Part shown: positions 50,787-59,700 of the stretch, one piece after another | How positions within the stretch are numbered: the stretch's first letter is position 1 | How the letters are laid out: the number at the start of each line of letters is the position of its first letter | Assembly: GCA_945900755.1 (NCBI GenBank) | Contig: CAMDKS010000006.1 | Coordinates: 1-64,000 of the forward strand | Direction: 5' to 3' | DNA length: 64,000 bases | Source of the DNA: Bdellovibrio sp. ZAP7 | GTDB taxonomy: Bacteria > Bdellovibrionota_B > Oligoflexia > Oligoflexales > RGVZ01 | Program-made: the position numbers and the translations under genes | Notes under the pieces: generated by a model | The model's database searches: none | What the model saw: the letters and a program-made list of their open reading frames with translations, nothing else | Told to the model about the DNA's origin: nothing

Positions 50787-52799
50787 GCCGCTTGAATTCA
50801 GGAGTTTATTCGCATCAGCAGTATTGGCTACTTTATGCCACCAAATTATGAAATCTCGAATGGAGTATACTGGTTCAAACGCTGAATCATGAATCGATTT
50901 TTTGGTGCCAGTAATTAGCTCGCCCAATTTTCCAGTGCTGTTTAATTGCGAGTATCCGGATTTCAGGATTCGGACCCCCCTACTCTCCAGCGGCATCCAG
51001 CTATCAGCATTTAATTTAAAGCCACCAAGTAAATCAGAGTTATTTATAGCCGCAATGTCGTTTCGGTCAATCACAAGATGTGATCCCCTCATAACATTGT
51101 GCCCGTTAATGATCGCATGGCCATTAATGATCGCATGGCCGTTAATGATTGCATGGCCGTTAATGATCGCATGGCCGTTAATGATCGCGTGGCCTCCAAT
51201 GAGCTGGTATGACTGCGGCTGAGGAGCACGATTTGGAAGGCTTTCATCTGCAAATCCGAATACTTCTTGGAAAACCCATTCACCGGTAAGGGGCTCAAAT
51301 CTTTGTGGACTTCCAAAGCGCCCATAGGAGCAGTCAGCACTCGTACGCATAAGGCGAAGTACACGGTCATAGGGATTAAATTTAATGCCGCAAGAAGGAC
51401 TGCCGACTATACTAGGAGAATTCGCAAGACTGGTCAAGTCTAGAGCAATCAACGAGTTAGTATCGTTAGGACGCTCCATCGAAAGGCCGACGACCTCTCC
51501 CGAGAGATTTACGATAGGTCCACCCGAAAGCCCAGATTCCGCAAGGTCCACGGAGGTCTCGATGGCCTGAAGTTTGAATTTAATGAGGGGTCCAAAATTT
51601 GAGGTGTCGTCAGTTGGCCAACCATCCGGCGGCAAGTAACCGCGGCGGTGAACCACCTGACTGGTTTTGGATGCTGCAGGGAATCCAAATACATCTAGAG
51701 CGATGTCGTAGTTCATGCTGTGGGCGATGACTAGTCCCTGCAAATTAGCTGGGGTCAGTACCCCTGTTTCTAAAAAAGTAATTTCGGCTTCAGGAGTTAA
51801 TAACAGGAGTGCTAGGTCGGCTTCCATATTTGTAATTAATAGGCGGGCTGATTTTGGCACACTAATTCCTGCAACGAGTAAATCATACGTCTCACCATCG
51901 TCAAACATGTCGACGGAACTATCAAGAATATTTTGAATTTTCCCGCGATGCTGTAATCCATAACTTTGCGGAAACAAATGGGCGGCAGTAAGTATAAATT
52001 TCGAGTCAGCTGGTAGGGCACGCAATTTTTCAGCGATTTCTGAACCAAAAATAGGAAACACCTTATTCGGATTGGCAACAAAAAAACCAGAACCCAAAGA
52101 GAAATTTCCATCAAGTGAAATTCGAACGGTCGAGCTTACAATTCGATTCGAATGGATCCATGGCAATTGGGAGGATGCTGCAGCACTATAATTAGCAGTC
52201 GGTGCATTACCTCTTGCCGTCAAATTTGTTGGGGGACTAGGCTGAGGGTGCAGCGAAGCCGTAGCTTCCGGGAGGATAATCCAAAAGATGCTATTTTGAT
52301 GTTCATACTCTTGGCCGAAAATTGAAATACTGATGCTTACGCCAATCGTTCCCGTTGGGGCGTCAGGGGATAGGGTTAAATCTACAAAACAGAGAAAACC
52401 ATTGGCAGAGCCTGCATCATCACATTGCGGCGGGGTTACTTTTATATAGCGACCACTTAAGCTGTAATCGGGTAAAAGCGAAACGGAATTTTCACGAGTC
52501 TCAGGCCATGATCCATGCAATTTTACGAGGAAATTCTCCTCTTTCAAGGCCTGAGCAAAGTACTGCTCAATGCGCAAAACGCGATTAACTGTTGACGGGC
52601 GAAGAACAGCAGGTAGGCCAGGAGGGTAAAGGAAGCGTTCTGCTGGGTTGTCGCTGACTTGCCACATAATTGAACTTAGGAGTTGCTGTTGGTCAAGGGG
52701 CTCAGAATAACCCTTTGATACAAATGAAAACGCAAGTACAACGGCCGCTGCTGCTGACACTAGTAGTCTGTTTTTTAAAACCATAGGCGCAAGTTTCAT
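50781..52799 (-). CDS. Secreted trypsin-like serine protease with NGHAII repeats
   Basis: A 672-aa exported protein. The signal peptide covers about residues 1-32. A region of about 200 residues precedes an S1-type protease domain with the triad His in LTAAHLFPQ (about 270), Asp in ADLALLLL (about 328) and Ser in GLSGGPIV (about 423). A C-terminal region (about 500-672) contains five tandem copies of a GHAIIN hexapeptide (about 536-565). It is convergent with the PilZ-like gene. A degradative or processing role outside the cell is inferred. S1 membership rests on the triad; the subfamily is not known. Confidence 0.82.
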   Translation of the reverse strand: MKLAPMVLKNRLLVSAAAAVVLAFSFVSKGYSEPLDQQQLLSSIMWQVSDNPAERFLYPPGLPAVLRPSTVNRVLRIEQYFAQALKEENFLVKLHGSWPETRENSVSLLPDYSLSGRYIKVTPPQCDDAGSANGFLCFVDLTLSPDAPTGTIGVSISISIFGQEYEHQNSIFWIILPEATASLHPQPSPPTNLTARGNAPTANYSAAASSQLPWIHSNRIVSSTVRISLDGNFSLGSGFFVANPNKVFPIFGSEIAEKLRALPADSKFILTAAHLFPQSYGLQHRGKIQNILDSSVDMFDDGETYDLLVAGISVPKSARLLITNMEADLALLLLTPEAEITFLETGVLTPANLQGLVIAHSMNYDIALDVFGFPAASKTSQVVHRRGYLPPDGWPTDDTSNFGPLIKFKLQAIETSVDLAESGLSGGPIVNLSGEVVGLSMERPNDTNSLIALDLTSLANSPSIVGSPSCGIKFNPYDRVLRLMRTSADCSYGRFGSPQRFEPLTGEWVFQEVFGFADESLPNRAPQPQSYQLIGGHAIINGHAIINGHAIINGHAIINGHAIINGHNVMRGSHLVIDRNDIAAINNSDLLGGFKLNADSWMPLESRGVRILKSGYSQLNSTGKLGELITGTKKSIHDSAFEPVYSIRDFIIWWHKVANTADANKLLNSSGS
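51105..51194 (-). repeat. 18-bp tandem repeat, five copies, encoding GHAIIN
   Basis: Five consecutive 18-bp units (51105-51122, 51123-51140, 51141-51158, 51159-51176, 51177-51194) differ by at most one or two bases. On the minus strand each encodes Gly-His-Ala-Ile-Ile-Asn. The unit is in frame, so copy-number change would not break the protease. Confidence 0.95.
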
Positions 52800-52868
52800 T
52801 TGGACAAATCCTTTATCCGGTGACTAACTTAAGCTAACCAAAACCAACTAAAAACATATTAAACGGGA

Positions 52869-53123
52869 TTATCCGTAAATATACTCGCGATTAATCGGCA
52901 AACGCAAGTATTTAAATCCGCAGGAATTTTCTTGGCCGTTTGCTACCAGCGTCATCGATAAGGTTCGGCTATCAATCCTGCCGCCGGCGAGTATGGGTGC
53001 CTGGTCAAGTGCCTGAAATTCCTTGATCACGATTCTCCTGTGTAAAAGCTTTGATCGAAAAAATGCCATAACTTTATTTCGATGACACGGTCGTGAGCAA
53101 ATCATAATGATGCGGCGCACCAA
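52869..53123 (-). CDS. Possible small hypothetical protein (84 aa)
   Basis: An open frame of 84 codons starting at TTG 53123 with GAGGG 8 nt upstream. The product is Arg-rich at the N-terminus, contains a Cys pair near residues 9-13 and a plausible beta-strand pattern later. It lies in the gap upstream of the protease. Nothing confirms that it is expressed. The gap 52800-53223 otherwise holds only probable promoters for the protease and the divergent TPR regulator. Confidence 0.3.
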   Translation of the reverse strand: MVRRIIMICSRPCHRNKVMAFFRSKLLHRRIVIKEFQALDQAPILAGGRIDSRTLSMTLVANGQENSCGFKYLRLPINREYIYG

Positions 53124-53223
53124 TCGTTTGCCCTCGATATCGAAGATATATTGACTATTTAATTCACTTTGGCCGCGGGTGGGTATATAGATTTAATGAC
53201 CACACTTTTAGTCATGGAATAGT

Positions 53224-55446
53224 ATGTCACGCGAAACATTAGAGAACGCAATAAAATCAGCCAGAGACTGCCATACAAAGGCGCATTGGGATTCTTTTTG
53301 CTCAAAATTTGGAGACGTTTTATCCACCAATGCAAACTCAAAACTAGTATCGGTGGTCTTTAAGAAGCTAGAGTCAGATCCGCAATCTCTTTATTATGGA
53401 CCCATTCTTTGGGGCTCCCTGCTCCAAGGAGCCATTAGTTGTTGGGACACGGAAACTGGCGTCGCTGTTGCGGAGTTTTCTAGAAGACTAACGAACCCAC
53501 TGGTCAGTATTCCGGCAGCACAGGTTTTACTTGACGGTGGCAAGCCGGCGGTAAGTCGAGAATTTGCACAACGAGCTTTGAGGGTGGAGAGCATCTCTGA
53601 CCTCGAGCGAATACAATTGAAACTAATTGTGGCCTCCAGTTTCGCGGAAGAAGGCAAGACAGACCATGCTGTTCGCACCCTTAGCAATGCGTCGGCCATG
53701 ATTAGAACAAAAGAACTGTCTCTGTGGGCAAAAGCAGATTTGAGTGTGAAGCTTGGCCGCATACATTATTTTATTGGTCGGTACCCAGATGCTGCTGTGG
53801 CCTTTGAGGAGGCCGCACCGATCCTCATTGAGTTGCAGGACTGGGAAGGTGCCGCTCGGGCTCTTTTTAATGCTGGAGCATGCATTCAAAATGGTGGGAT
53901 TGAAAAAACCAATGAGGCGACCGAACTCGTGGAGCGCAGCCGCAAACTTAGCGTGGAGCACGGTTTATCGGGGCCACTTTCTCATTGCGAAGCATTTTAT
54001 GGTGTCGAAGCGTACCATAAAGGCTACTTCATGTCTGCTCGCGAGCATTTTCGTCGGGCCATGAAAGAGCTTCCCGCAAGTGATAAAACATTTAGGCGAC
54101 TTCATATCATGTCGTTCCTAAGTTTTACCTATTTTGCTATGGGACGGTTTGGGCTAGGTATTAAATTTGGCCGACAAACTCTCGACTTGGCTGCTTTAGA
54201 TTCGAGTGGTCGCTTTAAATCTCGCTATCAGTCCCTTGAGGCAGAGATTTTGTGGGAAGAAGGAAAAATCGAGGAAAGCATGGAAGTGTCTCGTGCCTCG
54301 GTTCATTTACTAGCCTTGCACGGAGTTAGAAATCTAGAAGAATTATCAACTCTAACAAAATATCAGATACACCGCGCGATCATTGGGGAGACCTCCCTTG
54401 AGAATTTTAAGATTGAAGCTTCTTTACAGTTAAATTTGTCGACTTGGCTTGAATATCTTTATTCCACGGCACTTCTAAAGTGTTCATACCAACATTTTGC
54501 CGAGAGTCTGGCCGAGATGATGCACTGTCTGGAGCTCGCAAAGTCTCTGGGCTCGCTCAACTACGAGGCCCTTAGTCTCCTGGCCATTGTTCGCTTACAC
54601 CTGCAAAAACATGATCTGGTTAAGGCGCAGGAATGGTTGCCAACGCTCGAAGCGGCTGTGTCGCGACTCGGCGACTCTTCGATTCGGGCTAAATTGCAGA
54701 TTGTGTACTCCGCGATCGCCTATCAGTCAGGTGATTTTGAGCGTGCCTCAAAATGCCTGCAAGCGATTGAAAAAATGGCGGCAGTCAGTTGGACAGACCG
54801 CTTCGCAGCACAAGCCTGTCTATCAACAGCGAGGGGGGAGAGTCCTCGCCTCCAACACAAATGGCAAGAAAATCTCGTGTCACGATTTGTGAGTAGCTAT
54901 TTTGCGCCAACCCTAAGATTTGACACCTCGAATTTAGGGGGGTCAAGGAGCCAAAAGATCACGTCGTTTATCGTCTCGAATCACTACGTCGTAAACCTCG
55001 AAAAACACCCGGCCATGGCCGATTTGTTGGTTTACCTTTCAGACCGTACTCCGGGTGGTGCCAGCCTTGCAGAGATTCAAACGGACGTTTGGAAAGAAAG
55101 CTTGAATGCGCAGGGTTGGCAGCAAAAAATAAGAAACGCCGTGATGCGTGTTCGCGATCTATGCCCGTATACCATGGCGCCCATTGTGATTCACAATGAC
55201 AATTTGCGATTTTTTGGTGAGGCGATCAGGGTTTTACGCGACTATGAAGATTCAGAATCAACAGAGGTTAAGGTTCAGCATCTACTGCTGGGCGGCCCCC
55301 TTTCGAGTCTCCAGGTGGCTGAGAAAATGGAGGTCTCAGTGGCCACCGCAAAACGACTTCTGAAAAAAATGACGGATGGTCATCAAATCCACGTCCAAAA
55401 ACTCGGCCGCAGCGTGGTCTACCACACTCCGTCGAGCCAGTTGTAG
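53224..55446 (+). CDS. TPR protein with winged-helix DNA-binding end (SARP/transcriptional-activator-like)
   Basis: A 740-aa protein. Residues about 1-560 are helical repeats of TPR type (for example IHYFIGRYPDAAVAFEEAA and LFNAGACIQNGGIEKTNEA). A segment near 590-660 (NLEKHPAMADLLVYLSD and WQQKIRNAVMRVRDLCP) resembles the OmpR/SARP winged-helix DNA-binding domain of TPR activators. The last about 50 residues form another helix-turn-helix (LQVAEKMEVSVATAKRLLKK). No receiver or kinase is present. It starts divergently from the protease gene, so control of that gene is an obvious but untested idea. Confidence 0.7.
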   Translation: MSRETLENAIKSARDCHTKAHWDSFCSKFGDVLSTNANSKLVSVVFKKLESDPQSLYYGPILWGSLLQGAISCWDTETGVAVAEFSRRLTNPLVSIPAAQVLLDGGKPAVSREFAQRALRVESISDLERIQLKLIVASSFAEEGKTDHAVRTLSNASAMIRTKELSLWAKADLSVKLGRIHYFIGRYPDAAVAFEEAAPILIELQDWEGAARALFNAGACIQNGGIEKTNEATELVERSRKLSVEHGLSGPLSHCEAFYGVEAYHKGYFMSAREHFRRAMKELPASDKTFRRLHIMSFLSFTYFAMGRFGLGIKFGRQTLDLAALDSSGRFKSRYQSLEAEILWEEGKIEESMEVSRASVHLLALHGVRNLEELSTLTKYQIHRAIIGETSLENFKIEASLQLNLSTWLEYLYSTALLKCSYQHFAESLAEMMHCLELAKSLGSLNYEALSLLAIVRLHLQKHDLVKAQEWLPTLEAAVSRLGDSSIRAKLQIVYSAIAYQSGDFERASKCLQAIEKMAAVSWTDRFAAQACLSTARGESPRLQHKWQENLVSRFVSSYFAPTLRFDTSNLGGSRSQKITSFIVSNHYVVNLEKHPAMADLLVYLSDRTPGGASLAEIQTDVWKESLNAQGWQQKIRNAVMRVRDLCPYTMAPIVIHNDNLRFFGEAIRVLRDYEDSESTEVKVQHLLLGGPLSSLQVAEKMEVSVATAKRLLKKMTDGHQIHVQKLGRSVVYHTPSSQL

Positions 55447-55486
55447 ATTTTGGAATTGATATCGTTTAAAATTCGCAATAAAAAAC

Positions 55487-55525
55487 AAACGACGCAGCTA
55501 TTATTGCTGCGTCGTTTATTTTTTG
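55487..55525. terminator. Bidirectional Rho-independent terminator
   Basis: A 12-bp perfect stem (AAACGACGCAGC at 55487-55498 with its complement at 55506-55517), a 7-nt loop, and T-rich sequence on the plus side (TATTTTTTG) plus A-rich sequence on the minus side. It serves the convergent regulator gene and the EF-hand lipoprotein gene. Confidence 0.92.
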
Positions 55526-55556
55526 TTCTTCCTAGAACCGGAAGATCGAGCGACTA

Positions 55557-56402
55557 TTATTGTCCTTCATTGGTTGAAGACTGCTGGGCGGGTCTGCCGA
55601 GATACGGTGACTTTTCTCTGCCTTGCGCACGATGCTGGTCGGCTGGAATCGGTTTTTCGAGGTCGTCCATTGTCTTTCTATAGGCTAAAAACTCGTCCAT
55701 CGAAAGTTTACCATCACCGTCGGAGTCGAGCTTTTTGAATAGGCCCTCAAAAAACGACTTAAACCTCTCGGCTTCAACTCCGTTGTCTTGGGACTGCCTA
55801 ATTTCGCAGTGTTTTTTGTGTCGGTCTTTGATCAGCAGCGAAATTTCTTCTGCTGATAGGCTTTTGTCATCACCTGCATATTTAGCAAAGAGCTCTTTGC
55901 GGCGAATTTTTATTTTTTCCAGAATCCCAGCTGGCAAACCCATTTTGGCGAATGGTGCTGAAAATTCATCTTCAGAAAGTGCGCCGCTTTTATCCGCATC
56001 GAGTCTAGCTATAATTCTAGCAAGGCGTTTCGCAAGTTTTTCGGCGCTGATCTCAACGCAAATGGGCTTCTTGCCGTCCACTGTCGGAGGAGGGTTGGTT
56101 GGTGGCATTGGGATTGTGGTCGTTTGTTGTGATTGCCCATTGTCTGGTGGTGGCACTGCTTGATCTACAAGGGCTAGTGGCTCGTCGGCCGCCTCGTCAC
56201 CCAAGGCTAACGAAATTTCGTATTCCTCACGTGCGTAGTCATTTAGTTCTGGGTTGCCTTCCGATTGAACAGAGTTTGAATCGCCGGTACTGGTGTTACT
56301 AGGTTCCCGAGATTTCGTCATCGGTTTAGAACAGCCAACAAGTAGTAGTTCTACTAAACAAAATGCAACCGTTAAAGATTTGAACATGGAAAAAGCCTTC
56401 AT
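55557..56402 (-). CDS. EF-hand lipoprotein
   Basis: A 281-aa predicted lipoprotein with a lipobox at about residue 24 (LVGC). An acidic, Ser/Asn/Pro-rich linker (about 25-130) precedes two EF-hand calcium-binding loops: LDADKSGALSEDEF (about 165) and LDSDGDGKLSMDEF (about 245), both with canonical Asp and Glu ligands. A less clear third loop lies near 205 (YAGDDKSLSAEEI). AGGGGAG precedes the ATG at 56402. Calcium binding at the cell surface is inferred. It converges on the regulator gene. Confidence 0.82.
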   Translation of the reverse strand: MKAFSMFKSLTVAFCLVELLLVGCSKPMTKSREPSNTSTGDSNSVQSEGNPELNDYAREEYEISLALGDEAADEPLALVDQAVPPPDNGQSQQTTTIPMPPTNPPPTVDGKKPICVEISAEKLAKRLARIIARLDADKSGALSEDEFSAPFAKMGLPAGILEKIKIRRKELFAKYAGDDKSLSAEEISLLIKDRHKKHCEIRQSQDNGVEAERFKSFFEGLFKKLDSDGDGKLSMDEFLAYRKTMDDLEKPIPADQHRAQGREKSPYLGRPAQQSSTNEGQ

Positions 56403-56772
56403 TATATACTCCCCTATTTGGTTTTTGATTCGCCTGACTATCAATACGCTTATCGGCCAAAGCGAAAATAACTTGAGCAAATTTCAAGGAATACAAAATT
56501 ATCATATAATTTCATGATGTTGTGCGGATGTTGTTGCCCCCCTTTGCCGAAGCGCGTCAGTAAAAAGGTTTTACAAGGTTCAAAAAGGCGCTAGAAAAAG
56601 GAGTCTTAAGTCTGGGCAGTCAGGATGTCTGTGACGGAAACTTCACCCCTGGAACGCCTTTGGTTCTAATAGTTGTAAAAATGCGCTTCATTGTGTGCTA
56701 AATGATTCACCAGTCAGAAAAGCTAAGGCTCTTAGTTGGAGCCCTCGTATTTCTCAAGTCATAAGGATTTTT
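56403..56772. other. Intergenic region upstream of the SNF2 gene
   Basis: About 370 bp between divergent genes. A frame for the large protein is open from 56695, but the likely start is 56773 (AAGGA 6 nt upstream). The region between 56480 and 56700 shows no gene or clear repeat. It should carry both promoters. Confidence 0.4.
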
Positions 56773-59700
56773 ATGCCAAGAATTGGGCCTAACCAGGCTT
56801 GTCCCTGTGGCAGCAAAAAAAAATATAAGAAATGCTGCTTTTTGATCGCCGTGAAAGCAGCAATAGGTGCTGTTATACCTGTTAACGCGGATCCGATGTT
56901 GTCCAAAACAATTGTCCAATTTGTTGGGTTATTTGAGCGAAGAGGCTGGGACGCACTGGCCAATAAAGGATTTTCTTGGCTGCCACAACCGGTGGGATCG
57001 AGACCCGACAAGATCTTTAAGATTTATCCCCATGAGAATGGCTTAGTCGTCGAGGGTCCACAGTGTGAGGCTGGAGTTTTTATAACCAAAGACGGCAAAT
57101 TGATGTTTAGCGATGCTCGGTCACCCAGACCGAGTATGCGAATGCTTTGGCGCCTACTCGCCCCAGACAGTGAGCCCAATGAGTCACTCCTGAGCCGTTC
57201 AAAGACTGTGGTGCGAAATATTGTAATTACAAAATTTCAGTTAAATATTCAGGGTGCTACGCCGATCTCGGTCATTGCAAAACTTGTGGTTCAAACTAAT
57301 ATTTCTGAAAAGCAGCTGATTGAGTTCGGAGCCAAGGCCGAGGATATTTTTACTCAGCCGCTGCGCCATGTAACTGGCACGCCCGGAAAAGCGTGGCAGT
57401 CCAATGAAGCTGATCGATTGATGATGGGCACATCTTGGGTCTTGTCTGATGGATCGGTTATGGCAGAGAGTCAGTTGGCGATTCATCCTTACGGACTTTT
57501 GTTCAAGGGTGCAACGGCAATTGACCCACAGCAAGGGTGGCAATCCTTACCCTATGAATCTTCATACACTTATCCGTTCGGGGCCGTTAATGGTACAGGC
57601 CATGATTTCGATCACGATCACGATTTCGATCACGATCACGATCACGATCACGATCACGATCACGATCATGATTTCGACCATGACAACCGGAAAATGCCAA
57701 GTCAAGATTCCTCACATAATTCTAAATGTATTCCTTTCACACCCTTTCAGACACGCCGCTTCGAACATAACCCGGCTCGGCGAAATGAAGGTAATGTGAA
57801 CGCTTTGCTTGATGGATGCTTTTTAAATTTAAGTAACCAACCAGTGTTTTTCGCGTCACCAGGGCATTTAATGCAGTCTATTGGAGAAAAACCTTTAATT
57901 AAAATTACGTCAGGCCATGCTCTGAGCCGAGAAAATTATTCTATTAATATTAATTTTCCAAATGTTTTCGTAACTCGTAAAGACACAAAAAAAATCGAGA
58001 CTGGCGAATTGGTAGAAGTGGGCTTTAAAAAGTTTTTCAATTTAGCCACGGGAGTCCTAAACAACACGAATACGCATCACATAATGAGTGGGCTGCCACG
58101 AGGGCAAAGCGAATATGAGTTGTCGCGTCAGCAGAAAGTTGACCCATCCCTCATTTACACAGGTTTTTTTTCGACCGAGGAGTATTCAAGGGCTTGGACA
58201 ATCGAAAGCATCGCGAAGATTAAGCAGCTCCACGGCGATATTCTGACCATCGAAAACGTGGTCAACGTTCCAACGGAGGACGTGCAAACGGATGTTAAGG
58301 TGTTTTCAGGTGCAAAAATTGGTGTCGTGGCGCAGTTTTATTTTTTCGACGGTCAAAAACGCGTAAATTTCGCGTTGCGTGACCACAATAAGTTTGTATT
58401 GGCATCGTTATATGGTGGACTATGTGCCCAAGATAATTTTTTCAATATGACAGCACGCCGAAAGGATAGAAATCTACCTCTGTCCGCACCGTTGATTTTT
58501 AGCCACCGGGGGATAGCGCTTTATTTAATCCAACGCATGGCAGGTATTGCTGTGCATGGCGCCGATGAAGGTCTTTCTAGGGGTGAGTTGGAGCAGAAGA
58601 TTTTCACGGAAATAAGTGATCTGGCGATTCGTAGCGGAGCCCCGGACGTCTTGACGGCCGTTTACACCAAAAGAATTGTGTCGGACCTGAAATTGTTGAT
58701 TAATGTTTGGCTTAACGAAGTTCAGAATAGTCCCAAAGGATATAGCATTGTCGATAAAAAAATATATGAAGTAGACTTCAACAAAAAGTTTTATCAATTT
58801 GTTTTCAGCTTGTGCCAATCGATCATTGAAATTTCTGGAGCCGATAGTTTCACAAAAAAGCACTCACGAGCCATGCCCCTAAAGGACTATGTTGACGCTC
58901 AATTTTGGGGGACAGAAATCGCAGTCCCGATCGACCGGGGTGCGGACCGGATCGGCCATTTTATAGGTGAAGGGGTGTCTGTATATATCGACAACCGACC
59001 GCTTGAAAAGATTTCTGCCGCTGATTTCAAAACAGAGATGGCTCTCGGTGAAAAAGACGGGTCGATCAACTGGTTTGATCTTCATCCCCGGACCTTTTTC
59101 AAGGGCAAAGAAATTTCCATGGAGGACGCTGTTAAGTTTGCGCGAGGAAGTTTGGTTGAGCACGAGGGCAAGTACTTTGTTGTTGCCAAGGGCAGTATAC
59201 CCACCATTAAATGGCTAGATTTCTTTTGGAGTCAGGTTCGCCAGTCTGAGCCTCTGGATAAGGAGGAGAAGGAGCCCCATCCAATTTTCGCAGTGCCGCC
59301 GAACGAAGTATTAAACATGTTAGCGTTGAGCCGAGCCGGTATTCCCATCGTCGGCAGTCCGCGTTGGTTGGAGATAGAGGCTGCCTTTGATGAATTGGCG
59401 GCGAGAGAAGAATCCTCAAGCGAGGAGTTGACGACGAGCATGCGTGCTGACCTAGGAATCCCGCTTAAGGATTTTCAGGCGGTCGGGACACAGTGGTTTT
59501 TGGATCACTACAAAATTGAGGTTGGTGGAATATTAGCCGATGAAATGGGCCTTGGGAAAACAGTGCAAGCCATCGCCTTTTTAAAGTCCTTGTATTTGCG
59601 TGGTGAGCTGGGTCAAGTGTTGGTAGTCGTCCCTACGTCATTGACCTTTAATTGGCGGCGCGAGTTTTTAAAATTTGCGCCTGAATTGCCGATCGGCGTG

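Noticed and set aside
51105-51194. CRISPR-like array
   Set aside because: Contiguous 18-bp repeats without spacers, in frame inside a protease gene.
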